Source: an uncultured Blautia sp.
Lineage (GTDB): Bacteria; Bacillota; Clostridia; Lachnospirales; Lachnospiraceae
Length of the DNA stretch: 33,866 bases
NCBI GenBank assembly: GCA_900539145.1
Contig: UQAX01000030.1
Location: 1 to 33,866 of the forward strand
Direction of reading: 5' to 3'
Shown here one piece after another: positions 25,668 through 33,828 of this stretch; within the stretch, counting starts at the first letter, position 1; the number at the start of each line of letters is the position of its first letter. Under the pieces are notes generated by a model. It ran no database searches. It had not been told where the DNA came from and worked only from the letters and a program-made list of their open reading frames with translations. The position numbers and the translations under genes are program-made.

Positions 25668-26675
25668 CAAAACATCTAAATACTCATTGTCGTAAAATTC
25701 TATGGTAATTTCCGTGTATTTTCCTTCTTTTGACTCCACCGTCATTCTATGCCCCAGACGATTACAAAGTGTACTGCATAAATATAGCCCCATTCCCGTA
25801 GATGCCTGATGTGTTCTGCCGTTCTTACCGGTAAACGACTTTTCAAAAACTCTTGGCAAATCTTCTGTCGCAATTCCAATCCCGTTGTCCCAAATATGGA
25901 GAAAGCTATGCTTCTCATCCTGATGACTCCATATCCGAAGTACACTATCTTCTTTCTTATATTTCACTGCATTGCCGATAATCTGCCCCAAAATAAACCG
26001 CAGCCACTTTTCATCTGTGTACACGGAAATATCCTGTGTTTCCTGTATAATTTTTATTCGGTTTAAAATCAAGCTGTCCCTGTTTTCAGAAACAGACTGG
26101 TCTGTAAGCTTCTTTAAAGAATGGGGAGCAATCCTATAATCCTTTTCCGGCACTTCACTTCTCAGATAATAAAGCACCTGCTCCACATAGCTTTCAATTC
26201 GTCCCATCTGTTCTTTTAAGGTTCTGGCTGATGTGCCTTTATATTCGTGGAGAATAAGGCGAATACTGGCAATAGGAAGTTTTACTTCATGTATCCATGT
26301 TTCTATATACCGCTTAAATTCATTATTTTTTCGTATCTGAACAAAAATTTCGTCATTCATGGATTTCTGCATCTCTGACACCACGTCATACAAAATCTGC
26401 CCTTCCAGAAATTCCGGTTTTTCCAGCATCTCCATTAACAGATATTTTTCTTCCAGCTTTTGAAGCTTCTTCTCCAAATCCTGATAAAATCCCTTTTTCC
26501 TGTTATAATCATAAGCTCCTGCCACCAGAATTCCCAAAAATAAAACAGCAAGAACAAAAATTTGTAACGTCATACTTAAATTAAAAAGCAGAAAAATGCC
26601 CTCCGTAATTCCTATACATATCAGAAAAATCAAGATACAAATTTCGTGGTCTTTTAAATATCTTTTTATACTCAT
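25662..26675 (-). CDS. Bce-type sensor histidine kinase
   Basis: This 337-residue kinase has two membrane helices near the N-terminus (about residues 11-31 and 37-55) with almost no outside loop, the hallmark of intramembrane-sensing kinases that read the state of a Bce transporter instead of binding a ligand themselves. The dimerisation helix has the phospho-acceptor H129 in WIHEVKLPIAS, with Glu and Lys after His as in BceS/GraS. The ATPase domain shows ILGQIIGNAVKY (N-box), HIWDNGIGIA (G1) and GMGLYLCSTLC (G2). It overlaps the response regulator gene by four bases. The stop codon lies inside the BceR-like palindrome. Confidence 0.95.
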   Translation of the reverse strand: MSIKRYLKDHEICILIFLICIGITEGIFLLFNLSMTLQIFVLAVLFLGILVAGAYDYNRKKGFYQDLEKKLQKLEEKYLLMEMLEKPEFLEGQILYDVVSEMQKSMNDEIFVQIRKNNEFKRYIETWIHEVKLPIASIRLILHEYKGTSARTLKEQMGRIESYVEQVLYYLRSEVPEKDYRIAPHSLKKLTDQSVSENRDSLILNRIKIIQETQDISVYTDEKWLRFILGQIIGNAVKYKKEDSVLRIWSHQDEKHSFLHIWDNGIGIATEDLPRVFEKSFTGKNGRTHQASTGMGLYLCSTLCNRLGHRMTVESKEGKYTEITIEFYDNEYLDVLK

Positions 26676-27340
26676 ATTAAGATATACCCCTGCCTTCTTC
26701 TTGTCTCAATCACACCTGTAAGCTCTATTTCCTCCAGCTTTTTCCTCAGTCGATTGATATTGACCGTCAAAGTATTGTCATCTACAAAGTCATTGCAGTC
26801 CCATAAATAATCCATCAGTTCGTCTCTTGATACAATTTTCCCTCTGTTTTTCAACAGATAATGAAAAATAGAAATCTCATTTTTTGACAGTATAATTTTC
26901 CTGTCCTGATAGCGCAAGGTGCTCTTTAAAGGATTTAAAAACACACCTCTGTATTCTAATTCTTCCTGCTTTTCCTGTGGTTTTAATCTGCGAAAAAGTG
27001 CTTCTATTTTCAGCAACAAAAGCGCCGGATTATAGGGCTTTGTAATATAATCATCTGCCCCATAACTCATAGCCAGAATTTCATCCGTTTCCCCTGTTTT
27101 GCTGGTAAGCATAATCACCGGAATATCAGAAATCCGCCGTAAATTTCTTAAAATTTCCTGTCCGTTTGTATCGGGCAAAATAATATCCAAGAGAACTAAA
27201 TCTGCTTTTTCCTCTGCAATCTGCTGTTCCGTCTTTTCGAATTTCACAATCTGACATATTTCATATCCGTTTTCTCTAAGCAATGCTGTAAGCGCTTCCC
27301 GCAAAACTTTATCATCTTCTACTACTACAATTTTCTTCAT
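26672..27340 (-). CDS. Bce-type response regulator (OmpR/PhoB family)
   Basis: This 222-residue protein has a receiver domain with phosphorylation site Asp52 (LVLLDIILPD), the acidic pair at VEDD (8-10) and Lys in ITKPYN at about 102. The C-terminal winged helix (about 125-222) contains LSKNEISIFHYLLKNRGKIV and DDNTLTVNINRLRKKLE, the recognition helix. It pairs with the downstream kinase and should activate the transporter promoter through the TTACA-N4-TGTAA box. The start at 27340 follows GAGGTGG by three bases; an 18-residue upstream extension is unlikely. Members of this subfamily control bacitracin, nisin or similar peptide resistance genes. Confidence 0.95.
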   Translation of the reverse strand: MKKIVVVEDDKVLREALTALLRENGYEICQIVKFEKTEQQIAEEKADLVLLDIILPDTNGQEILRNLRRISDIPVIMLTSKTGETDEILAMSYGADDYITKPYNPALLLLKIEALFRRLKPQEKQEELEYRGVFLNPLKSTLRYQDRKIILSKNEISIFHYLLKNRGKIVSRDELMDYLWDCNDFVDDNTLTVNINRLRKKLEEIELTGVIETRRRQGYILI

Positions 27341-27412
27341 AAACCACCTCAAACTACACTCGATAATTTTGTTACTATAATAGTAGTATATCATATTAAA
27401 TCCGGTATGTGG

Positions 27413-27448
27413 AAAAAAGGAGTTGCCGCATAAAGCAACAACTCCTTT
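27413..27448 (-). terminator. Terminator of the clpB-DUF4250 transcript
   Basis: On the minus strand an AGGAGTTG...GCAACTCC stem with a small bulge and a loop of about eight bases is followed by six T (27413-27418). It lies just before the response regulator promoter region, separating the two units. Confidence 0.75.
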
Positions 27449-27471
27449 GAACTTTATCTCTCAATTTTCTT

Positions 27472-27645
27472 TTAAATAAATTGATTTCTCTCTAAATCAT
27501 AAACATAGTCAATTCCTGACAGCTTCATCTGAATTTCCTCTGCATTTAGTCCTTTATCTTCGCATAAACCTTCAAAAGAAGAATAAAAATCGCGAAGCTG
27601 TGTGTTTACATAACTCAAAAGCATTACTGGATCTTTCGGTATCAT
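27472..27645 (-). CDS. DUF4250 domain-containing small protein
   Basis: This 57-residue protein starts MIPKDPVMLLSYVNTQLRDFY and ends with a SGIDYVYDLERNQFI segment, both characteristic of the DUF4250 family found in Firmicutes. The whole protein is the domain: two helices separated by LCEDKGLNAEEI, then a short strand region. The function is unknown. It starts 12 bases after the clpB stop codon with AAGGAG seven bases before its ATG, and the shared terminator follows, so it is probably co-transcribed with clpB and may be heat-induced with it. Confidence 0.85.
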   Translation of the reverse strand: MIPKDPVMLLSYVNTQLRDFYSSFEGLCEDKGLNAEEIQMKLSGIDYVYDLERNQFI

Positions 27646-27657
27646 TGCATTTCTCCT

Positions 27658-30249
27658 TTATTCTACATACTTCTCATGAGCAACCAATTCATCGTTTTCT
27701 ACATCAATGACAATCCTGCTGCCTGCGCTTATATTTCCTGCAAGAATAAGCTTTGCAGTTAAAGTTTCTACATATTTCTGTACATATCTTTTCAGCGGAC
27801 GAGCGCCATAGACAGGATCATATCCGCCCTCAATAATATAATCTTTTGCAGCTTTTGTCAATTCTATAGACAGTTCCTGATCTTTTAATCGCTTATTTAA
27901 GTCTGCCAAAAGGAGTTCCACAATACCTCCGATATTTTCTTTTGTCAGTGGTTTAAACATAATCATCTCATCCAGACGGTTCAAAAATTCCGGTCTGAAA
28001 TGTGCTCTTAAATCACGCTCCACCGCCTCTCTGGCTTCCTGTTTTATCTCACCGTTTTCCTCAATTCCTTCCAAAAGATACGGGGAACCAATATTGGAAG
28101 TCATAATTAAAATTGTGTTTTTAAAGTCTACGGTTCTGCCTTGGGAGTCGGTAATACGTCCATCATCCAGCACTTGCAAAAGCACATTAAATACATCAGG
28201 ATGCGCCTTCTCGATTTCATCAAAAAGGACTACGGAATATGGTTTTCTTCGTACTGCTTCTGTAAGCTGTCCGCCTTCTTCATATCCTACATATCCCGGA
28301 GGCGCTCCAATGAGTCTGGATACAGAATATTTCTCCATATATTCACTCATATCAATACGAACCATGTTCTGCTCATCATCAAACAGCGTAGCTGCCAAAG
28401 TCTTTGCAAGCTCTGTCTTACCTACACCGGTAGGGCCTAAAAACAGGAATGAACCAATGGGTTTTGTAGGATCTTTAATACCTGCTTTAGAACGAATAAT
28501 CGCATCTGTAACCTTTGTTACACCTTCATCCTGACCAATGACGCGTTTATGAAGTTCTTCCTCAAGATGAAGAATTTTTGTTCTCTCTCCTTCTGTCAGT
28601 TTAGCTACCGGAATACCGGTCCAACGAGAGATAATTCTGGCAATTTCTTCATCTGTAACGCTTTCATGAACCAGAGATAAATCCTGATTTTTCACTTTTT
28701 CCTCCTCTGCCTGCAACTGTTTCTGCAGCTTTGGAAGTTCTCCGTACTGAAGCTTTGCAGCTTCATCTAAATCATAATTTCTCTGTGCTTTTTGAATTCT
28801 GTTATTCATATCTTCAATCTGCTCACGAAGCTTCTGAAGGCATTCTACGGTAGATTTTTCATTATCCCACTGGGCCTTCTGCGCATTAAAACTGTCTCTT
28901 AGCTCAGCCATTTCCTTCTGCAAATCTACTAATCTGTCCTGACTTAATCTGTCATTTTCTTTCTTTAACGCAGCTTCTTCAATCTCCATCTGCATGATTT
29001 TTCTTCGCATTTCATCCAATTCCGTAGGCATGGAGTCCAGCTCTGTTTTAATCAATGCACAAGCTTCATCAACTAAGTCAATGGCCTTATCCGGAAGAAA
29101 ACGGTCGCTGATATATCTGTCAGAAAGTGTAGCTGCCGCAACCAAAGCGCTGTCTGTAATCTTTACTCCATGGAAGACCTCATAGCGTTCTTTCAAGCCT
29201 CGCAGAATAGAAATCGTATCTTCCACAGTCGGTTCGTCTACGGTTACAGGCTGAAATCTTCTTTCCAATGCAGCATCTTTTTCAATATACTGACGATACT
29301 CATCAAGAGTAGTTGCACCGATACAATGCAGCTCACCTCTTGCCAGCATTGGCTTTAACATATTACCGGCATCCATGGCTCCGTCTGTTTTTCCTGCACC
29401 CACAATCAAATGAAGCTCATCAATAAAGAGAATAATCTGCCCTTCACTTTTTCGTACTTCTTCCAAAACAGCCTTTAATCTTTCCTCAAATTCACCACGA
29501 TATTTTGCACCTGCGACCAGCGCACCCATATCCAACGCAAATATTTTTTTATCTTTCAATCCTTCCGGTACATCACCTTGGACAATACGCTGTGCCAGTC
29601 CTTCTACCGCTGCTGTTTTACCGACACCCGGTTCACCGATTAACACAGGATTGTTCTTGGTTTTTCTGGAAAGAATACGGATAACATTACGAATTTCCGC
29701 GTCTCTTCCGATTACAGGGTCCAGTTTCTGCTCTCTTGCCTTTTCTACTAAATCCTGTCCGTATTTATTCAAGGTGTCATAGGTTACTTCCGGATTATCC
29801 GTAGTCACTCTCTGGTTTCCTCTCACCGTGCTGAGAGCCTGTAAAAAACGTTCTCTGGTAATCCCATACTCATTCCATATTTTCTTCATAGAAGGGCTTG
29901 GATTATTCAGCAATGCCAAAAATAAATGCTCTACGGAAACATATTCGTCTCCCATATTTCTGGCTTCATCCTCAGCAGTTACCAAAGCCTTATTTAAGTA
30001 TTGTCCAATATAAGGCTGTCCTCCTGATACCTTTGTTCTTGCATTCAAAGCCTGTTCTACCCGATTGAGAAAATGTTCTTTTTGAATTTCCATTTTCTCA
30101 ATAAGTTTTAAAATCAGACTGTCCTCCTGCTTTAATAAATTGTATAACAAATGCTCCTGTTCAACTTCCTGATTGCCGAATTCATAAGCAGTTTTCTCTA
30201 AATCCTGAACAGCCTGAAGTGATTTCTGCGTAAATTTACTGATATTCAT
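27658..30249 (-). CDS. clpB: ATP-dependent chaperone ClpB
   Basis: This 863-residue Hsp100 disaggregase threads aggregated proteins through its ring together with DnaK. Its parts are in order: N-terminal Clp repeat domain (1-145), first AAA+ module with Walker A GEPGVGKT at 205-212 and FIDELH, the coiled-coil M domain (about 405-525) typical of ClpB and absent from ClpA, a second AAA+ module with GPTGVGKTELAKT and the pore loop region GAPPGYVGYEEGG, and a D2 small domain ending in YDPVYGARPLKRYVQ. The start used follows GGAGGG by seven bases; an upstream ATG adds five residues. A SigA promoter with a CIRCE-like site precedes it. Confidence 0.97.
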   Translation of the reverse strand: MNISKFTQKSLQAVQDLEKTAYEFGNQEVEQEHLLYNLLKQEDSLILKLIEKMEIQKEHFLNRVEQALNARTKVSGGQPYIGQYLNKALVTAEDEARNMGDEYVSVEHLFLALLNNPSPSMKKIWNEYGITRERFLQALSTVRGNQRVTTDNPEVTYDTLNKYGQDLVEKAREQKLDPVIGRDAEIRNVIRILSRKTKNNPVLIGEPGVGKTAAVEGLAQRIVQGDVPEGLKDKKIFALDMGALVAGAKYRGEFEERLKAVLEEVRKSEGQIILFIDELHLIVGAGKTDGAMDAGNMLKPMLARGELHCIGATTLDEYRQYIEKDAALERRFQPVTVDEPTVEDTISILRGLKERYEVFHGVKITDSALVAAATLSDRYISDRFLPDKAIDLVDEACALIKTELDSMPTELDEMRRKIMQMEIEEAALKKENDRLSQDRLVDLQKEMAELRDSFNAQKAQWDNEKSTVECLQKLREQIEDMNNRIQKAQRNYDLDEAAKLQYGELPKLQKQLQAEEEKVKNQDLSLVHESVTDEEIARIISRWTGIPVAKLTEGERTKILHLEEELHKRVIGQDEGVTKVTDAIIRSKAGIKDPTKPIGSFLFLGPTGVGKTELAKTLAATLFDDEQNMVRIDMSEYMEKYSVSRLIGAPPGYVGYEEGGQLTEAVRRKPYSVVLFDEIEKAHPDVFNVLLQVLDDGRITDSQGRTVDFKNTILIMTSNIGSPYLLEGIEENGEIKQEAREAVERDLRAHFRPEFLNRLDEMIMFKPLTKENIGGIVELLLADLNKRLKDQELSIELTKAAKDYIIEGGYDPVYGARPLKRYVQKYVETLTAKLILAGNISAGSRIVIDVENDELVAHEKYVE

Positions 30250-30264
30250 AAAAAATCCCTCCAT

Positions 30265-30334
30265 TTGTGCTAATTTCTTTGTTCTAGTGCTACTATAACA
30301 CTAATTATTAGCCAGGTCAAGAGGCGAGTGCTAA
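30265..30334 (-). promoter_or_regulatory. clpB promoter with half-degenerate CIRCE element
   Basis: On the minus strand TTGACC (30315-30320) and TATAGT (30292-30297) are 17 bases apart. Over the -35 lies TTAGCCAGG-N9-GAGTGCTAA (30308-30334, plus strand): the right half equals the CIRCE consensus GAGTGCTAA exactly, the left half keeps five of nine bases, and the 9-base spacer is exact. Two further GTGCTA motifs occur at 30285-30292 and 30265-30273. HrcA control is therefore likely. GGTCAA in the -35 region also resembles half of a CtsR site. Confidence 0.65.
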
Positions 30335-30390
30335 TTTTTTTGTGAATATTTTGTGAAGCCTTGATTTTATGCAATGTCATTAACTTTAGC

Positions 30391-30446
30391 AAAAAGCAGA
30401 AATCGTAGTCGTTTATAAAACTATGCTTTCTGCTTTTTTATCTTTA
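30391..30446. terminator. Hairpin with T-runs on both sides
   Basis: A long imperfect stem AAAAAGCAGAAA ... TTTCTGCTTTTTT, with an inner TAGT / ACTA pairing, is flanked by A and T tracts, so it could end transcription in both directions. It lies just before the MATE fragment, which makes expression of that fragment unlikely. Confidence 0.65.
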
Positions 30447-30447
30447 T

Positions 30448-31011
30448 ATGGGCATACTTATTCCCTTTACATCCCTTATTTTCTCTCTCACCGGTATCTT
30501 TTTATCAGACACAATTTCATCCAAAATGACTGCGGATCCTGAATTAGAAACTCTTTGTAAACAATATCTTTCTATCAATCTTGTGTATTGCTGGGGGATC
30601 TTTCTGCAAACTTATGCTCAGCGACTGCTACAGGCTGTTGGAGATACTATATTATCTATGTTTTCTCTAATCATTGGTGCTGTTTTGAATATTATTCTTA
30701 ATCCGATTATGATTTTCGGTCTGCTTGGCTGTCCTGCAATGGGAGTCCGTGGTGCAGCAATTGCAACCGTTATCGGCCAAATAACTGGTGCTATCGCTGC
30801 CTTGCTGTTTAACTGTTTCCGAAATCCGATAATCCACGTCCGTCTGAAGAACTATCATTTCAAGTGGCAGGATGTTGCTGATATTTATCGGGTAGGACTT
30901 CCAACAATCATTATGCAGGCAATCGGAAGCATTATGACATTTGTAGTAAACAGAATACAGCTATTGCATGTCACACAAATTACTAAAAACACTTTCACAA
31001 TCATAAGTTAA
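30448..31011 (+). pseudogene. Truncated MATE family efflux transporter
   Basis: The 187 codons cover only the middle of a MATE transporter, which is normally about 450 residues. The stretch LQTYAQRLLQAVGDTILSMF, NIILNPIMIFGLLGCPAMGVRGAAIATVIGQ and VGLPTIIMQAIGSIMTFVVNR matches the end of the first six-helix bundle and the start of the second. The first two and a half helices are missing at the N-terminus, and after NRI the sequence departs from the family and ends at TIIS. A hairpin with T-run lies directly before the first ATG, and no ribosome binding site is seen. It is read as a remnant. Confidence 0.8.
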
Positions 31012-31012
31012 A

Positions 31013-31042
31013 GGGCATGAATCCATTAATAGATTCACGCCC
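31013..31042 (-). terminator. Terminator-like hairpin after the CarD-family gene
   Basis: An 11-bp stem GGGCATGAATC / GATTCACGCCC with one wobble and an 8-nt loop lies 11 bases after the CarD-like stop codon on the minus strand. Only three T follow, so the call is moderate. Confidence 0.55.
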
Positions 31043-31052
31043 TCTTACTCCT

Positions 31053-31570
31053 TTAATTTTCCTGTTTGCTCTGGTTAATATAATTAATAATCGTTTTGCA
31101 TATTTCCTCTTTTGGTTTTCCAAGTGCTACTCCCAATTCCATATACAATAAATTTTCTGCTATCTGGAAATATCTTGCATCCGTGGCAGTACACTTTTTG
31201 CCTTGAGCAAGTCTTTTCTGTTTCCTCTCATATATCATTTTTATAATAGCAACCAAGGCTTCTGGATCATTTGCTTTTATTGCCGCTTTATAATTTTGCT
31301 CTCTCATTTTTTCATTATTCGTCCAGGCTGTCGGAATCTCTGGAATTCTTTTGATCAAATTCCATGCCTTTTCTTTTGTCATACACAATCTCAGCTTGAA
31401 TCCGAGTTTGAAACTGGAACATATATTTTCTCTTTTTCATCTTCGATTGGTTTTATCAGATAATACAATTTATTATTTCTTTCGTCCTGCGGATTTAAAT
31501 ATAAAATATCTTCTATTTTACAAATACCTATAACTGGTTTACTGACAAAGTCTCCAATTTCATACTTCAC
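31053..31570 (-). pseudogene. CarD-family transcription regulator, frameshifted
   Basis: Two adjoining reading frames together make one CarD-family protein of about 170 residues. The first, from a GTG at 31570 to a stop at 31391-31393 (59 codons), starts KYEIGDFVSKPVIGICKIED, the RNA-polymerase-binding CarD/TRCF domain. The second, in another frame (31053-31388), holds the helical part: MTKEKAWNLIKRIPEIPTAW, then RIIYERKQKRLAQGKK-type basic helix and ARYFQIAENLLYMELGVALG. One missing base near 31394, at the TTCAAGCTG sequence, would restore the frame. CarD proteins stabilise open promoter complexes. The gene may be a pseudogene, or the base may be a sequencing error. Confidence 0.75.
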
Positions 31571-31598
31571 AAACTTCTCTCATTACTAATCAGCACCT

Positions 31599-31820
31599 TT
31601 ATTCCGTAAAAGTATAACGTACAAAAGAGCCTTGATTATCTCCTGTTACTATTACAACATCTCCGCTTTCATTATGTGTGGATTCCAAAACCGGAAATCT
31701 TCCATTTTCCTTTACATAAGCTTCCGGGCTGTCTGCTTCTGCCTCAATCAAAGTTTTTTTACTGTATTTTTCTCCTCCACACGGATTTATTTCTTCAATA
31801 AAGATTTCATACTCATGCAT
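31599..31820 (-). CDS. Small acidic protein of unknown function
   Basis: This 73-residue protein starts MHEYEIFIEEINPCGGEKYS and ends VVIVTGDNQGSFVRYTFTE. It looks like a short, mostly beta-stranded cytosolic protein with one Cys, without a signal peptide or membrane helix. Short proteins of this kind occur in Firmicute integrated elements, but I do not recognise a named family. The ATG follows AAGGA by seven bases. A terminator for upstream genes lies just before it at 31849-31896, so it must have its own promoter, which I could not identify. Confidence 0.55.
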   Translation of the reverse strand: MHEYEIFIEEINPCGGEKYSKKTLIEAEADSPEAYVKENGRFPVLESTHNESGDVVIVTGDNQGSFVRYTFTE

Positions 31821-31848
31821 GTATGGTTCCTTCTCAGATTCATTTTAT

Positions 31849-31896
31849 AAAAACGAGTAGCATATATGTTGCTTTCCAACATCACTACACTACTCG
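31849..31896 (-). terminator. Terminator in the remnant region
   Basis: On the minus strand a CGAGTAG / CTACTCG stem with an inner TGTTG / CAACA stem is followed by five T (31849-31853). It would end transcripts of the small ORFs to the right. Confidence 0.65.
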
Positions 31897-31989
31897 CCGT
31901 TATTTTTATTATAAAACCATTTCGTGTTTATTTCAAAAGCGATTTTTACTAAAAATGTATCTTCTTTTTTAGATATTATTACCATGCGT

Positions 31990-32163
31990 TTACACATACT
32001 CAAACTTCTTTCTAAGATACATTCTTAGCAACATAATTCCCACATTGATAAATCCAAATATCAAGATCAAATTCACAGGTAGATATTCTCTGATTGCATC
32101 TCCCAGCACTGCTATCCCCGAAAGACTTCCGATTAAAAACATCTGCGAAATTTCCTCCCACAT
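31990..32163 (-). CDS. Small two-helix membrane protein
   Basis: A 57-codon minus-strand ORF begins MWEEISQMFLIGSLSGIAVLG, has a short charged loop with DAIREYLP, then a second hydrophobic helix NLILIFGFINVGIMLL and a basic tail RMYLRKKFEYV. The basic end suggests that both termini stay inside. The second Met (residue 8) follows GGGAGG by 11 bases and may be the true start. It begins nine bases after a stop codon of the preceding ORF tail, so the two look like a pair. I do not recognise a family. The surroundings are eroded, so it may not be functional. Confidence 0.45.
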   Translation of the reverse strand: MWEEISQMFLIGSLSGIAVLGDAIREYLPVNLILIFGFINVGIMLLRMYLRKKFEYV

Positions 32164-32175
32164 TTTTTTGTATTA

Positions 32176-32337
32176 TTTTATTGTTTCCACGATTATTGCC
32201 GTGACAATTCCCAATATAAAAAGTACAGCTACAATTGCCAGAATCCTGATAACCCATGCTTCTCCACCTTTATATGCTATTTTCTGGTTGAATCCGTTAT
32301 CATAGGTCGGATGTGCCAACCATTCACAAAATTCCTC
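32176..32337 (-). pseudogene. C-terminal tail of an unidentified membrane protein
   Basis: In one minus-strand frame, 54 codons without a plausible ATG start read EEFCEWLAHPTYDNGFNQKI, then a KGGEAWV linker and a helix RILAIVAVLFILGIVTAIIV ending at ETIK. The single membrane helix near the C-terminus and the lack of a start suggest the end of a longer protein. The frame joins the serine-recombinase fragment at about 32335 out of frame. No family recognised. Confidence 0.4.
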
Positions 32338-32468
32338 TTAATCTCAAGATTACTCCTGATCTTAATAGAAATGTCACGGCAATAAGCATCATTGATTAAA
32401 TTCTTAAATGAGATAATGATTTCGTCTGCCTGATTCTTTCCCTTGAGACTGTCATAATTGTCATTGAT
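32334..32468 (-). pseudogene. Fragment of a large serine recombinase
   Basis: Forty-five codons read INDNYDSLKGKNQADEIII, SFKNLINDAYCRDISIK and IRSNLEIKR. This corresponds to the end of the catalytic domain and the following linker helix of large serine recombinases, with the conserved NDNYDS and RDISxKxRS segments. The catalytic Ser region, the rest of the resolvase domain and the DNA-binding part are absent. The open frame continues on both sides with unrelated sequence (up to 32525 on one side), so the fragment is a chimera of joined remnants. It signals a former integrase of a conjugative or prophage-like element here. Confidence 0.65.
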
Positions 32469-32590
32469 GCCTTCTTTCATCAGCATAATCATTGTATCAG
32501 GATAAAGTTCACAAAGTATCCGCAATACGTTCCTATAAGTTCATGTCATTATTGGAATCGTACATATTTCAGTATAAAAAGTTCACCGTG

Positions 32591-32757
32591 TTATTCTTCT
32601 ACTTCTTTTCCATCTATATATAGTTGAAATTTATCAGGATTATTGACTACATCATAGTCCTTTCCGTATTCTACAGGTCTATATTCAGCTGTCATTACCG
32701 ATTCCCCATAAATCCTTTTTTTTCATTAAAATCGATTATGGATTTTCTCATGTTCAT
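32591..32757 (-). CDS. Two tiny overlapping ORFs, unknown
   Basis: A 20-codon ORF starting at 32757 (MNMRKSIIDFNEKKGFMGNR) with an AAGGCAGGG site upstream ends in TAATG, where a second ORF of 34 codons starts at 32695 (MTAEYRPVEYGKDY, ending IDGKEVEE). The two may be a coupled pair, or one small protein split by a frameshift. Both are hydrophilic, and no family is recognised. Low confidence that they are functional. Confidence 0.35.
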
Positions 32758-32918
32758 ATGCGCCCTGCCTTTCTTGCTTCTTTAGAATACACCTTACTCT
32801 TTTCATAATAGAATAAAACTCTTTTTTCTACAAATATTTTTATATTATATCATCCACACATGAAATCAAATACATAGCACTGTAAAACCAAAGTAAATAT
32901 TTCGATCAACAGAACCTT

Positions 32919-33719
32919 TTATGACAACATCTCTTTCACACAAGTACTTCGATAATCACTTGGTGATATTTTATATCTTTCTTTAAATACTCGGTTAAAC
33001 GTTCTCTGACTTTCAAATCCACTATCCAGACAAATATTTGTAATAGAATCACTCGTATTTTCCAAACGATGGCATGCATAGTTCAGCCTTGCATCGTTAA
33101 GATATTGATTAAAGTTTCTATGGAATGTCTTGGAAAAGAGTCTGGATAAAACATATTTGCTCACGCCCAGGTCTTTTGCCATCTCTTCCAACGAAAACTT
33201 CTTCTTGAAATTTGCTGATATATAGGAAACTGTCTGGTAAATAAGATCGTTGCTCCCCACACTGCTCTTTTCTACCAAATTTAATTTTCCTATGCAGCGT
33301 GCCAACACAATTTGAAGATATGCCTGTGCAACAGTAATATCCGACTGTTCTGTCTCTAAAATTGCATTTATAACCCTATATACCTCCGGTTCAACCTTTT
33401 CCGCTTTGATGATTGGGCATTCAGGAGCCATGGATTGCATGATATCTGCAAATTTGGCTATCGTAAATGGCGATGCAATCAGATAAGTCGCTTTATTTAC
33501 ACCGGGTGTCAGTACCTGATAGTGATGAATAACATCTGGAAATACAAAGCCTATATCTCCTTTTTCCATATGGTATAGTTCCTGTCCGACACCAAGTTCT
33601 AATGATCCACCTGTTACACAAACGATCTCCAGTGCATTATGAAGATGTGGTTCAATATGTTTTGACTTCCTATTTATTGCTATAATCTCCTCTTTTGTGT
33701 CAACATATTCTAACTGCAT
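32919..33719 (-). CDS. AraC family transcriptional regulator
   Basis: This 266-residue protein has an N-terminal cupin domain (about 15-110), with HIEPHLHNALEIVCVTGGS, EKGDIGFVFPDVIHHYQV showing the His-rich cupin motif. The C-terminal DNA-binding domain (about 165-260) shows FSLEEMAKDLGVSKYVLSRLFSKTF and ITNICLDSGFESQRTFNRVFK, ending in the signature YKISPSDYRS. The start at 33719 follows GGGGAG; a 39-residue extension upstream to 33836 lacks a good site and would overlap the divergent gene. It is divergent from the gene at the right edge, which it may control. The signal is unknown. Confidence 0.88.
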   Translation of the reverse strand: MQLEYVDTKEEIIAINRKSKHIEPHLHNALEIVCVTGGSLELGVGQELYHMEKGDIGFVFPDVIHHYQVLTPGVNKATYLIASPFTIAKFADIMQSMAPECPIIKAEKVEPEVYRVINAILETEQSDITVAQAYLQIVLARCIGKLNLVEKSSVGSNDLIYQTVSYISANFKKKFSLEEMAKDLGVSKYVLSRLFSKTFHRNFNQYLNDARLNYACHRLENTSDSITNICLDSGFESQRTFNRVFKERYKISPSDYRSTCVKEMLS

Positions 33720-33828
33720 GAAATACTCCCCTTTGCAACATTTGTCTATATCTTCTTTCGATTTGGCAAGCAATCCTTTTACACCTATCTTATAATCGAC
33801 TTGTAAATAAAGAAAGGAGGAATTGCAA

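Noticed and set aside
28094..28534. 146-codon plus-strand ORF opposite clpB
   Set aside because: It is antisense to a highly conserved AAA+ domain, where codon constraint creates long open frames.
32012..32305. Overlapping ORFs of 81 and 86 codons on the two strands
   Set aside because: Both have compositions typical of shadow frames (Cys, Gly, Asn rich on one; Pro, Thr rich on the other). The better explanation is the two hydrophobic minus-strand frames at 31990-32163 and 32176-32337.
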